DNA of 52,978 bases from Hyphomicrobiales bacterium (GTDB taxonomy: Bacteria; Pseudomonadota; Alphaproteobacteria; Rhizobiales; Rhizobiaceae): the NCBI GenBank assembly GCA_900472785.1, contig UCJH01000076.1, positions 1-52,978 of the forward strand, in the 5' to 3' direction. Under the pieces are notes generated by a model. That model saw nothing but the letters and a program-made list of their open reading frames with translations. It ran no database searches and was not told the DNA's origin. Positions 1-7,935 of the stretch are shown in pieces. A program made the position numbers and the translations under genes. Every line of letters starts with the position of its first letter. Position 1 is the stretch's first letter.

Positions 1-1642
1 AAAATGGGCCTTGGCCAAGAAGGGCGGCTTGCGCAACCGCCTCAATCAACGAATTGACGAATTTGTCGAGCGCCGCGTTTCCGGTCTCGATCTGTGGGAT
101 GAGCTGCGAGAATGAGTCATACGCTGTATCGCGGAAGAACTCGGCAGTTTCTGTCGCCTTGCGCTGCGCCTCTTCCTCTTTGGCAAGCTGCTCGGTGAGC
201 GCAACGATCTGCGCCCTTTCCTCATCAGTAGCAGCCGCACCGGCACGCCTGGTAGCCTCTGCCGCCCGTTTGGCGCTGTCACTTGCGCCGACGAGCGAGA
301 TCTCTTCCTGAAGCTCGGCAATGAGCTCGGCGACAGCCTTTTTCTCCCGCGCGGCGGCTTCGGCGCCAGATGAGCGACCCTTGGCACGGCCTGCCGTTGC
401 CTGTCCGCCCGTCACTGGGTAGTCGTCGAGGGAAATCGGCTTGACCGGTTCAGTAATGGTCGTCAGCTTGGCTGGGAGGCGCCCGGTTTTCGGTGAGACG
501 CCGGTGCCTTCAAATGCCCGATCGACGCGGGTTTGAATTTCCTCCTCCGACATCGTTGTGCCGAGTGGCTTGCCATTCATAATATCGACATTGGCCTGCG
601 AGAGCTTTGAGAAAATGCCAGGGAGGCCGCCCAGCACTTTGATCAGCGTGCGAGCCTCACCATAGGCTTCAGAAACCTTCGCTATGAACGTGCCTATATC
701 GCTGTTGGCCACGCTGACGATGACGCCGCCGAATGACTGCACTGTCGCGGCCAGGTCCTCGATCGCACCCCCCAGCTTGCTGCTGGCGCCGGTGGCGTCA
801 TCGATCTTGCCGGCCGTGTCGACCAGGATGTTTTGCATCCGGACGAATTGCTGCGACACCGTCAGTTGAGCGCCGGCGACCTTCTCCTCGAGGGTGGCAG
901 CGCCGACCTCGAAAGCCCGGAAAAACGCTTGACTGGAGACCTTGCCGTCAACAACGAGCGAACGCAGCTTGGCGACCGAGCCACCGGCTTCCTGGAGGCC
1001 AGCGGCGACAGCCTGGGCAATCGTTGGCGTGCCTTCGAGGACGCTGTTGAATTCTTCCGCACGAACCACGCCGCCGCCTAGCGCCTGCGAAAGCTGCAAG
1101 AGCGCGCCGCTGGCCGCCTGCGCATCTGTGCCGCCGACGCGCAGAGCGAGCGAGATCTTGTCGGTGAAGTTCAGAAGTTCGGCCTGAGAAACGCCGAGCT
1201 CTTTCTGGGTGAGCGAAAGGCGGCCGTAAAGCGTGGCTAGCGACTCGATAGGTGCCGCGTTCCTCTGCGCCGACGCAAAAAGAGCATCATAGACGTCGGT
1301 GAGCTCCTTGCCCTCGAGTCCCGCAACGCGCAGGGCGTTCTCAATCCGTGTCGCTGTGTCGATCAGATCGCGCGCTGCCCGGAGCCCGGCTGTTGTGACG
1401 AGGCCGGTGGCAAAGGCTTTACCGAAGTCGCCGACACGGGAGCCGACCGACGAGAGCGCCTGGTTGATCCGGAGCGTCGAACGGATGGCGTCACTCTCCA
1501 TCTGCTTGGTTGCCTTGCGGCTGGAAAGCGACATCTCTCGATAGGCTCGGGCGGTCACCCCGGCGGCCTTTGCCATCTGCTTTTCGAGGTCGCCGATTTT
1601 GGCAATGACTTCGATCGCCAGTTGTTCGTTTTCGGACGGCAT
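1..1642 (-). CDS. Phage tail tape measure protein (N-terminal part, runs off window)
   Basis: The frame opens with ATG at 1642 and stays open for 547 codons to the window edge, so the C-terminus is missing. The N-terminus (MPSENEQLAIEV...) leads into a long alanine-, serine- and glutamine-rich helical region of the tape-measure type, including a segment around LEGTPTIAQAVAAGLQEAGG typical of the TP901/lambda-H core domain. Near residues 440-500 there is a charged coiled coil (AAAREKKAVAELIAELQEE). Tape measure proteins set tail length and are threaded inside the tail tube during assembly. The gene starts 12 bp after the terminase large subunit stop, which is unusual because tail tube and chaperone genes normally precede it. 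Confidence 0.88.
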   Translation of the reverse strand, partial: MPSENEQLAIEVIAKIGDLEKQMAKAAGVTARAYREMSLSSRKATKQMESDAIRSTLRINQALSSVGSRVGDFGKAFATGLVTTAGLRAARDLIDTATRIENALRVAGLEGKELTDVYDALFASAQRNAAPIESLATLYGRLSLTQKELGVSQAELLNFTDKISLALRVGGTDAQAASGALLQLSQALGGGVVRAEEFNSVLEGTPTIAQAVAAGLQEAGGSVAKLRSLVVDGKVSSQAFFRAFEVGAATLEEKVAGAQLTVSQQFVRMQNILVDTAGKIDDATGASSKLGGAIEDLAATVQSFGGVIVSVANSDIGTFIAKVSEAYGEARTLIKVLGGLPGIFSKLSQANVDIMNGKPLGTTMSEEEIQTRVDRAFEGTGVSPKTGRLPAKLTTITEPVKPISLDDYPVTGGQATAGRAKGRSSGAEAAAREKKAVAELIAELQEEISLVGASDSAKRAAEATRRAGAAATDEERAQIVALTEQLAKEEEAQRKATETAEFFRDTAYDSFSQLIPQIETGNAALDKFVNSLIEAVAQAALLGQGPF

Positions 1643-1654
1643 TGGCGGTACTCC

Positions 1655-3280
1655 TTAGGCGAACGCCCATTCTTCAATTTCACCGTCGAAGGTGTCGTAA
1701 CTGGAAATGCCCGTGTTACCGGCGGCTGCCCGCGCGACTGCCATCGCGGTGGCAACGGCGCCGTCGATCCGGTCTTTCGACTTGCCTTTGTGGAAGGTTC
1801 GATTTCCGGCCGTATCGGTCCGGACCGCGATGTTATCGAAGTGCCACCGAAGGACTGGGTGGCCGCCATGAGCGAAGCGGCGGGCCAGTATGGCGCGTTC
1901 GAGCTCGTTGACTGCCGGGGACATCGAAACCCATCCCTGCCGAAACTCGACCACTGGCATGCCCTTATCGAGCAGGTTACTGATGCTGTTGCGGGCTAGA
2001 GCCGGGTCGAAAGCGATCTCGCGTACATTGAATCGGGCGCAAAGCTCTTCGATTTGGGCTTCGACGAAATGATAGTCGACGACATTGCCGTCGGTGAGCG
2101 TGATGAGATTTTGCTCTTCCCAGAGGACATAGTTGACGTCATCGGCTGCGCCCTTGCGCATGATGTTATCCGCAGGCAGGAAGAACCACGGGTGGACCTG
2201 ATAGCCGGTCTCGCGGTCACCCCAGCAGGCCACAATGGCGGTCAGATCGTTGGTGCTCGAAAGATCGACGCCGAGCCAGCACGGCGCCTGCGATGACTCG
2301 AGCTCGTCCAGATCGACGGGCGCCCTGCCCTCGTCATAGATCGGCATGGAGACGAAGGGCGATGCGCTGTAGTCGAGCCAGCAGTTAAGGTGGAACTGCC
2401 GGAAATTATCGCGCTCGGCGGGCCGTTCCTTGGCCTCATGCGCCATCTGACGCAATCCGTCGATATCGGGGTAACCGTCGGCGAGACCCGGGTTGACGAA
2501 GTGCCAGAGATTTTCGTTCTGCCAATCGTCTTCTGCGTCGCTCTCGAATAGGACCGGCAGGAAACCCGGATCCTCGATTTCACCAGACTGTACGCGACGA
2601 GCGTACTTCAGGAGCTCATATGCCAAGTTCTCTTGGCCACGGCCGGCCTGAGTGATGATCACGAGGAGCGTGCCCGAAACCTTGTTCAAGCCGGTGCGGA
2701 TGGCGGACCACATCTTCCGACTGTTATCCCCCTCCCAGTTGATCAGTTCGTCAGCCAAAACAAACTGCGGTGTCTTGCCAAGCTTGCCCTTGCCACCGGA
2801 TGCCAGCGCCCGGAACTTGGCTTTGCTCTTTTTGTGCTCGAGGATGAACAGGCTCTCAGTCTTTTTCATCGCGTCGGAAAGCCATTCCGTCTCGTCAATG
2901 ATGCCGACAGCCTCGTCATAAGCGATCGTGGCGTCTTCCTCTGCCGAAGCGGCAACCATGGCCTGGCCGCTCGGAACGCGCTCCCAGCCGACTGTGTGGA
3001 GCAATGCGAGGCCTGCGCCGATCGTCGTTTTGCGAGCGCCTCGCGGTAGAAGAATGAAGGCGGTGCGCACCTGGCGTTTGCCGTTGGGAAAGCACGGGCC
3101 GTAGATCCGGCGGATGATACGGTCCCAGAACGCCGGCAGTTCGAAGTCACCGCTTTCGCTCTTCGGATGTTTCAATCGCCGCAGGAAATCAACCGCGCGA
3201 GCGCCCTTTCCGAAGGGATCATCGATCTCGGTGCCATCAAAAACCCATTCTGGACGGGTCGCCTTAGATGTCGAGGCCAT
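1655..3280 (-). CDS. Phage terminase large subunit
   Basis: This 541-residue protein is the ATPase and nuclease of the DNA-packaging motor. Visible motifs are a Walker-A-like PRGARKTT near residue 60, a Walker-B-like FVLADELINWE, a nuclease-domain aspartate in GVDLSSTNDLTAIVA, and a C-terminal acidic site in DRIDGAVATAMAVA. A longer open frame reaches 3577. The ATG at 3280 is preferred because it gives MASTSKATRPEWVFDG, the usual start, and overlaps the small-subunit stop by only 17 bp. The N-terminal extension would be the shifted frame of the small subunit. It is co-transcribed with the small subunit and the tape measure gene. Confidence 0.95.
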   Translation of the reverse strand: MASTSKATRPEWVFDGTEIDDPFGKGARAVDFLRRLKHPKSESGDFELPAFWDRIIRRIYGPCFPNGKRQVRTAFILLPRGARKTTIGAGLALLHTVGWERVPSGQAMVAASAEEDATIAYDEAVGIIDETEWLSDAMKKTESLFILEHKKSKAKFRALASGGKGKLGKTPQFVLADELINWEGDNSRKMWSAIRTGLNKVSGTLLVIITQAGRGQENLAYELLKYARRVQSGEIEDPGFLPVLFESDAEDDWQNENLWHFVNPGLADGYPDIDGLRQMAHEAKERPAERDNFRQFHLNCWLDYSASPFVSMPIYDEGRAPVDLDELESSQAPCWLGVDLSSTNDLTAIVACWGDRETGYQVHPWFFLPADNIMRKGAADDVNYVLWEEQNLITLTDGNVVDYHFVEAQIEELCARFNVREIAFDPALARNSISNLLDKGMPVVEFRQGWVSMSPAVNELERAILARRFAHGGHPVLRWHFDNIAVRTDTAGNRTFHKGKSKDRIDGAVATAMAVARAAAGNTGISSYDTFDGEIEEWAFA

Positions 3281-3683
3281 CGGGAGCCCCTTTATTCTTT
3301 GGCTTCTCGCCACTGCCGAAACCCTGCTTCGAGCGAGCGGCCGGGGAAATACCGAGTTCGGCAGCAAGCCGTGCGACGGCTTCAAGGGCTTTGCTGAGGA
3401 GGCCCGACGCGGGATTGGGCTTGCGCATGCCGTGCGCCGTCGAGACGAGGAGACCATGCTCGACGATTGCCTGTTGGCACTGGCGCACCGTCCAGCGGGC
3501 CACGAGGTAAGACTCGAGGAGGCCAAGCGAGGGCGTCGTAAGGATCTTCCTTTCGACCATGTCGCGGCCGATGGCATCCCACTCAGGGACGAGATCGACG
3601 GGGATGCATGCAGGCGCTTTCGGTACGCCCGAGAGCCCGCCGTCGACGGCCTTCAAATCTGCTTTCCGACCGCGCGTGCTCAT
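3264..3683 (-). CDS. Phage terminase small subunit, P27 family
   Basis: A 139-residue protein with a basic N-terminus (MSTRGRKADLKAVDGG) followed by the P27-type core in which PEWDAIGRDMVERKILT and a helical segment around LESYLVARWTVRQCQQA are recognisable. The C-terminus is basic and disordered (RSKQGFGSGEKPKNKG). Small subunits recognise the packaging site and load the large subunit. Its ATG overlaps the stop of the head-closure gene (ATGA), which implies translational coupling. Its position after the joining genes, not before the portal, is not the usual order. Confidence 0.9.
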   Translation of the reverse strand: MSTRGRKADLKAVDGGLSGVPKAPACIPVDLVPEWDAIGRDMVERKILTTPSLGLLESYLVARWTVRQCQQAIVEHGLLVSTAHGMRKPNPASGLLSKALEAVARLAAELGISPAARSKQGFGSGEKPKNKGAPDGLDI

Positions 3684-4000
3684 CCGCCAGGGGCCCTTAC
3701 GCAGCGTAGCTCAAGCCCCTTGCGCCGCGGAATCTCTTTCGTTTCCTTGACGTTGAAATACTCGCCTTCGAAATGCACGCGGTCCGCTGTCGTGACGCCG
3801 TCCAGGTATCGCGTTCGGAAGATGATGACGGTCTCGTCTTCGGCGCCGGCGCGGATAAATTCTTCGGTCGATGACTGCACGATCTGCGCGCGCATGGTGG
3901 CGCGCGCCGTGAAACCTGGTGTGGGCGTGCCGAAATCGTCCACAGCGCCGTCGTCGAATGTGTCAACGCGGATTGTGCGGTCTAATTTTCCGGCCCTCAT
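3680..4000 (-). CDS. Phage head closure / head-tail adaptor protein
   Basis: A 106-residue protein beginning MRAGKLDRTIRVDTF, followed by the beta-rich pattern TMRAQIVQSSTEEFIRAGAE, IIFRTRYLDGVTTADRVHFEG and YFNVKETKEIPRRKGLELRCV. This is the SPP1-gp16/HK97-gp7 head-closure fold, which seals the connector after packaging and receives the tail. Length fits the family (about 105-115). The start overlaps the previous stop (ATGA at 4000-3997), and the stop overlaps the terminase small subunit start, so it sits within a coupled cascade. Confidence 0.88.
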   Translation of the reverse strand: MRAGKLDRTIRVDTFDDGAVDDFGTPTPGFTARATMRAQIVQSSTEEFIRAGAEDETVIIFRTRYLDGVTTADRVHFEGEYFNVKETKEIPRRKGLELRCVRAPGG

Positions 4001-4407
4001 AGCTCTTGCACCTTGGCATTCATGGTGACCACGGCATGGCTGGTTTCGCCGTCGGGATCTCGAAGGAAGCGGACGGTCTCGACGTAGGCGTCAACGATGT
4101 GAAACTGTTCATCCCCCAATGGGGGTTGTGCCCTTATGGCGGCCCTGATCGCACCCGCCACGGCTTTGCTGCCTGCTGTCGATGGCTCTTTGATCCAGAC
4201 ATGCAGATCCAGCCAGACACGTGTCAGGTTGCGCGCGACGCTGTCGCCTTCGTCGCGGCTAATGCCCTCGCCGATTATGACAGACGGGCGCGGGTTCGGT
4301 CGCTCGTTGCGGTCGAGGATGTTGGCGGCTGGCACCATTGCCGTGATTTCCGGCAATGAGATTAGGCGCGCACGGACGGCCTTTTGCAGTGCAGTTTCAG
4401 CGCTCAT
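3997..4407 (-). CDS. Phage tail completion/terminator protein, DUF3168
   Basis: A 136-residue protein (MSAETALQKAVRARL...) with the DUF3168/gp17-like layout: an N-terminal helix, a strand around RPSVIIGEG, the hallmark VWLDLHVWIKEP, a helix AGAIRAAIRAQPP, and a C-terminal strand HAVVTMNAKVQEL. Such proteins cap the tail tube and form the joining interface. The start at 4407 is chosen because it follows GGGGGAAATC and overlaps the upstream stop as ATGA; an upstream ATG at 4419 would overlap more and lacks a better ribosome site. Confidence 0.9.
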   Translation of the reverse strand: MSAETALQKAVRARLISLPEITAMVPAANILDRNERPNPRPSVIIGEGISRDEGDSVARNLTRVWLDLHVWIKEPSTAGSKAVAGAIRAAIRAQPPLGDEQFHIVDAYVETVRFLRDPDGETSHAVVTMNAKVQEL

Positions 4408-4829
4408 GATTTCCCCCACGACGCCTTTGCGGCCTTGGCAATCGCCCGGCGTATTTTCGACTGCACCCCCTTTTTATTCAGGCGCACGGCGATGAAGAAA
4501 AATGGCCGACTCGAAGATTTCGAAGTTCCGTATTCAACGAGATGCGGATATCTGACATCGCTATTGCCGACGGTGACCATGGCCGCGCCGTCGGGTACAA
4601 GCGTGGAACCACCTGGCTGGCTGTAGGGCGGCGTGCTCTGCCCGGCCGGAGTCACGACGATACTGGCGATTAGATCTCCGGAATCCTTCGACGCCAGCGC
4701 GAAATGGCGAGCATCATCCGCGATATTTTCTGCGCCAGCCTTGGCGGCGATGCCTGCGGCCTCTTTCACACGCTTCGGAATTGCGTTCAATCGCTGCTGG
4801 ATGCGGGCCAAACCACCGTCGTTTGCCAT
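4404..4829 (-). CDS. HK97 gp10-like tail/neck protein
   Basis: A 141-residue protein (MANDGGLARIQQRLNAIPKR...) with the gp10 pattern: amphipathic N-terminal helices, GDLIASIVVTP, and the hallmark VTVGNSDVRYPHLVEYGTSK followed by SRPFFFIAVR. Members of this family join head and tail in lambda-like phages. The ATG at 4829 overlaps the stop of the preceding connector gene (TGATG), which favours it over an in-frame ATG at 4841. Confidence 0.9.
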   Translation of the reverse strand: MANDGGLARIQQRLNAIPKRVKEAAGIAAKAGAENIADDARHFALASKDSGDLIASIVVTPAGQSTPPYSQPGGSTLVPDGAAMVTVGNSDVRYPHLVEYGTSKSSSRPFFFIAVRLNKKGVQSKIRRAIAKAAKASWGKS

Positions 4830-5143
4830 CAGAATGACCACTCCCGATATTCTGAAACGATCTGCTGGACACCAAAAGGGATGGTCGTTGCGGTCACACC
4901 GACGAGGGATGCCTCTCTGTTTTCAAACCAATGCGCTGCCAGCTGCGCTACGGCCTCAATGAGAGCCGGCGGGACCGGTTCTTGCTCGGCACCGCCATAG
5001 GTCACCTCGATCTTGAAGCCGAGCATGCGCTCGACATGGTCCTGCGCGGCCGCCAGCTTCCGACCGAGCAAAGCATCATCGGCGGTGCCCAGATCAGCGG
5101 AAAAATTCAGCTGCTCCTTCAATTCTGGCACGGTCAGGATCAT
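4829..5143 (-). CDS. Phage head-tail connector protein (gp6-like)
   Basis: A 104-residue, mostly helical protein (MILTVPELKEQLNF) containing TADDALLGRKLAAAQDHVERMLG and PPALIEAVAQLAAHWFENREA, the standard gp6/gp15 connector pattern. It forms the ring under the portal. The gene opens a second coupled block after the 112-bp gap that follows the tail tube gene. An AAGG sequence lies upstream of the ATG. Confidence 0.9.
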   Translation of the reverse strand: MILTVPELKEQLNFSADLGTADDALLGRKLAAAQDHVERMLGFKIEVTYGGAEQEPVPPALIEAVAQLAAHWFENREASLVGVTATTIPFGVQQIVSEYREWSF

Positions 5144-5255
5144 GACGAATGGACCTTTTTGAGTTTAAAAAATAAGAACCAATTTTCCGCGTTTTCGCAC
5201 GAACCACCCGCCGCCGGTCCCCAGGCAGTCCCCAAAATTGGAGACCACCCCCGGG
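5144..5255 (-). promoter_or_regulatory. Gap in late operon with dyad and U-rich tract
   Basis: This is the only real gap (112 bp) within the structural operon. On the coding strand it contains CCAATTTT and, 47 nt later, its perfect complement AAAATTGG, followed by a T-rich run (TTCTTATTTTTT). This could be a weak terminator or attenuator separating capsid/tail-tube expression from joining/terminase expression. The function is inference only. Confidence 0.35.
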
Positions 5256-5741
5256 TCAGCTCGCGGCAGCGTTCGTCCGAACGATATTGCTGTTGATGGC
5301 CAACGAGGAGTTCAACTTCATGATGTTGTCAGCACCGTCGAGTTGCTCGGCTGCGCTCATCACCAAGGCAACGAACATGCGGGTGGAGTTTTTCGCGCCT
5401 ACACCCGTGGGTTTGTCAGCAAACTCGATTTTAAAAGCGTGTTCATAGTCGCTCTTCTCGGCGGCAATCAACGCCAACTGACCAGCATCTGTGTAAGACA
5501 GGCCAGCGACTAGTTCCATAGTGCCGCCATCGCGCACGCCCTTCATGCGAAGCACACGCTTTCGATCGATGAACGTGCCGTCCACAGAGTTCGAGCTATC
5601 ACCAACAGAGCCGATGGACTCGAGGTTGCCGATTGAGGTCCAGACGATATCGTCAAAGTCCAATGCAGTTAGTTCACCGGTGCCACTCTCGAGTGTGCCG
5701 CCGATGTAGACTTTCGAGCCTGCTGTCGCAAATACGGGCAT
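5256..5741 (-). CDS. Phage tail tube protein
   Basis: A 161-residue protein (MPVFATAGSKVYIGG...) with the layout of phage tail tube proteins: an N-terminal sample-like segment YIGGTLESGTGELTALDF, WTSIGNLESIGSVGDSSN in which the tube loop is found, and a beta-rich C-terminal half ending in SSLAINSNIVRTN. It polymerises into the non-contractile tail tube. The ATG at 5741 begins one base after the stop of the HNH gene; an upstream in-frame ATG at 5771 would overlap that gene by 29 bp. It lies upstream of the connector genes, the reverse of the usual order. Confidence 0.87.
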   Translation of the reverse strand: MPVFATAGSKVYIGGTLESGTGELTALDFDDIVWTSIGNLESIGSVGDSSNSVDGTFIDRKRVLRMKGVRDGGTMELVAGLSYTDAGQLALIAAEKSDYEHAFKIEFADKPTGVGAKNSTRMFVALVMSAAEQLDGADNIMKLNSSLAINSNIVRTNAAAS

Positions 5742-5742
5742 C

Positions 5743-6102
5743 CTACATTTCCTTCTGTTCGCGCCGCTCACGAGCGGCGTCTATGGAGTTGCAGCGCTGG
5801 CACCCAGGCCGCCAATTCGATTTCACCATCCGAAGGTCAGGTCGCGTCCGAATGGATTGGACGTGCATGACGAGGACAGCAGTGCTGCCGCACCTCGAGC
5901 ACAGATGGTTGCCGGGCTGCGCGAGGAACTCTCTGGCCTCACGAGCCCAAGCCTTGTCGTAGCCTCGCTCACGAGCGGAAGGTCTGGTGGAGTCAAACCG
6001 CGACTTCCGCTCGCGTGCCGCGCGCGCCTGGCATGCGCATTGCGTAGACGAGGTAGCGAGGACTCGTCCGCATGAGCATATCCGGGGGCCGCGCACTGGC
6101 AT
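5743..6102 (-). CDS. HNH-type endonuclease-like phage protein, last His replaced by Asn
   Basis: A 119-residue protein with two zinc knuckles: C9/C11/C22/C24 at the N-terminus and C68/C71/C101/C104 around the HNH fold. RGYDKAWAREAREFL is the usual lead-in to phage HNH nucleases that act with terminase. H80 and N96 are in place. The residue after the last CxxC is N105 where this subfamily normally has His, and the residue before H80 is Met, not Asp. It may be an HNN-type variant or weakened. The ATG at 6102 starts one base after the previous stop. It is not adjacent to the terminase genes. Confidence 0.75.
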   Translation of the reverse strand: MPVRGPRICSCGRVLATSSTQCACQARAARERKSRFDSTRPSARERGYDKAWAREAREFLAQPGNHLCSRCGSTAVLVMHVQSIRTRPDLRMVKSNWRPGCQRCNSIDAARERREQKEM

Positions 6103-6103
6103 C

Positions 6104-6382
6104 TCACGCTGACAGTGCGACGATTGAAGTCGCGGTTGTTCCGGTCGCCCATACACGGGCGACAAGGAATGGCCAGTAGAAGCCGGTTGAACCATCCGGA
6201 AGTGCCGGCAGCGAGATCACGTCGCCGGCGCGTGTCGTGATCTTCACGCTTCCCGGCCCGATGACGTAAATCCCATTCGATATGAAGGGCAGATCGACGG
6301 TGTTCGACGGCGTGACCACCAATCCATGTTCGGCGCACGAGTTGGGTGTTTTTGAAAAGGCGGCGTAAGCATCGGTCGCCAT
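6104..6382 (-). CDS. Spike base protein-like (Rcc01079 family)
   Basis: A 92-residue protein beginning MATDAYAAFSKTPNS. The segment VTPSNTVDLPFISNGIYV, a short beta region GSVKITTRAGD, and the ending FLVARVWATGTTATSIVAL match my knowledge of the small RCAP_Rcc01079 spike-base family described from gene transfer agents and alphaproteobacterial phages. It probably sits on the capsid surface. The ATG is one base after the stop of the preceding gene. The identification rests on motif memory, not a search. Confidence 0.7.
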   Translation of the reverse strand: MATDAYAAFSKTPNSCAEHGLVVTPSNTVDLPFISNGIYVIGPGSVKITTRAGDVISLPALPDGSTGFYWPFLVARVWATGTTATSIVALSA

Positions 6383-6383
6383 A

Positions 6384-6770
6384 TCAGGCCACCGGCTTGT
6401 CGGCGGCATTACCCTTGATGAGCATGGCGCCGGCTGCAATAGACGTGCCGCTGTTCTTGGTGATGACCAGGCGTACGTAGCGTTTGAAGCCGCGATACCC
6501 GACCTTTGCCGTGCTGGAGGCCGCGAGGCTCGCCGGAAGTACCCCCTGCACGCGTGCGGCAGGCACGTCGATAAAGTCGCCCGATGTGGTGGTGTCGCTG
6601 TCCTGCACCTTGGCGGTGAAGTCACCAGCACCGATGATCGCGCCGGTATTGATGAGGAACATGGCGCTGTCGCATCCGAGTAGGTCGAGGGCAGCGCTTG
6701 TGGTGGTCGCGGACAGGACGGCCGGGTCAACCGCTGTCACTGCTGCAAGGTTGTGAACGAGGTCACGCAT
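6384..6770 (-). CDS. Phage head decoration-like protein
   Basis: A 128-residue beta-rich protein (MRDLVHNLAAVTAVDPAVLS...) with AALDLLGCDSAMFLINTGAI, VQDSDTTTSGDFIDVP and VGYRGFKRYVRLVI. This is the common small virion protein coded just after the capsid gene in HK97-like phages, generally seen as a decoration or head-fibre protein. It follows the capsid stop by 12 bp, with a GGAG ribosome site. The exact role is not established. Confidence 0.72.
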   Translation of the reverse strand: MRDLVHNLAAVTAVDPAVLSATTTSAALDLLGCDSAMFLINTGAIIGAGDFTAKVQDSDTTTSGDFIDVPAARVQGVLPASLAASSTAKVGYRGFKRYVRLVITKNSGTSIAAGAMLIKGNAADKPVA

Positions 6771-6782
6771 GGGCTGTTCTCC

Positions 6783-7922
6783 TTAGACTGCCATCTTGAG
6801 TTTGCGGGCTGCTTCCAGCAAAACCGGGCCACCACCGACACGACGGCGAGCGTGGAAGCGGACCATGCCCTTCGTTGCCTGGGTGTACGGGTCACGGAGG
6901 ATTGACAGGCCAACTCGGTCGTAGATCCGGTAGAGCTTGTCGAAATCACCGTAGATGATTGGAAAGGTGCCGTTGGCGATGTCGGGCATTGTGGGGTCTT
7001 CGATGATCGGACGGCCGAGCAACGTGGACGGCTGTCCTGCCTGAATGCCTGGCTGCCAAAGGTAGTTGCCCTGGCCGTCTTTCATGACGCGGACTTTACC
7101 GAGCGTGGTGGCGTTCATCAGCCATGACCCGTTATTGCGGTAGACCGCCGGCAGGGCATACATCAAGGCGATAAGGCTGTCCGGGTTCACCACAGTGGCG
7201 TGTCCGTTGACGAACTCAGGAATGGCGACGCGCTGGACGCCGAGCGGCTTTTTCGCGCCATCGCCGTTCGAGAAGGCCGAGCCTTCCTTGACGGCAAATT
7301 CCTGCGCTACTTCGTTGGCGATTTCGCTCTCAACGTTGATTGCCGAGTCTTCAAGAAGGCGAAGCGACACGTCAATGTAGCAGGCCAGTTCGTGGGTCGG
7401 AATTTCAAGCTGGCCGTATGTCATCGTGGTTTCGGTGCGATCTTCGTCCTCACCCACCCATGTTGCCGTCGGGCGGCCGGTGAGCTTAGGCAGGATCACC
7501 GAACCTTTTGAGGTCGAGCCGACGCGGACCGCTTGGCGGATCGGGGAGATATCTACGATCCCCTTGATGACCTCGGCGACGAATTCGGCAGGTGCCAAAT
7601 AGCCGCCCTTGACGTCATCGCCCACGATCAGGGCGCGGACTTCCTCGGCGTTCATGACCTCTCGGCCAATGCGCAGGAAGTTCGTGAATGCCCGGCGCTC
7701 GAGGCTGATCTCGACTGGTGCGTTGCCCGTGCCAAAGCCGGGGCGATTCATCCGCGTTTCCATCTCGGTAATGGATGTGCGCAGTTCTGCGATCGTCTGT
7801 TCGGCGCCGGTACGATATTCGGTGAAACCGGTGCGCAGTTCCTCGACGGCCGTCGTGGCAGCTGCCAGCGTATCGGTATCGTCGGACTCGGCTCGGGTCT
7901 CGAGTGCGAGAGCGTGTTTCAT
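6783..7922 (-). CDS. Major capsid protein, HK97 gp5 family
   Basis: A 379-residue protein. Residues 1-65 are charged and coiled-coil-like (the delta/scaffold region: LRTGFTEYRTGAEQTIAELR), and the rest is the HK97 fold, with VKGGYLAPAEFVAEVIKGI at its start and PTATWVGEDED, SLRLLEDSAINVES, SNGDGAKKPLG and DRVGLSILRDPYTQATKGM. It forms the icosahedral shell after cleavage by the upstream protease. The ATG at 7922 (MKHALALE) is chosen because AAGGAAATAAGC precedes it; a longer start at 7967 would run into the protease gene. Confidence 0.96.
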   Translation of the reverse strand: MKHALALETRAESDDTDTLAAATTAVEELRTGFTEYRTGAEQTIAELRTSITEMETRMNRPGFGTGNAPVEISLERRAFTNFLRIGREVMNAEEVRALIVGDDVKGGYLAPAEFVAEVIKGIVDISPIRQAVRVGSTSKGSVILPKLTGRPTATWVGEDEDRTETTMTYGQLEIPTHELACYIDVSLRLLEDSAINVESEIANEVAQEFAVKEGSAFSNGDGAKKPLGVQRVAIPEFVNGHATVVNPDSLIALMYALPAVYRNNGSWLMNATTLGKVRVMKDGQGNYLWQPGIQAGQPSTLLGRPIIEDPTMPDIANGTFPIIYGDFDKLYRIYDRVGLSILRDPYTQATKGMVRFHARRRVGGGPVLLEAARKLKMAV

Positions 7923-7935
7923 GCTTATTTCCTTC

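Noticed and set aside
1655..3577. 640-codon version of the terminase large subunit
   Set aside because: The first 99 codons are the out-of-frame shadow of the small subunit gene; the family start is at 3280.
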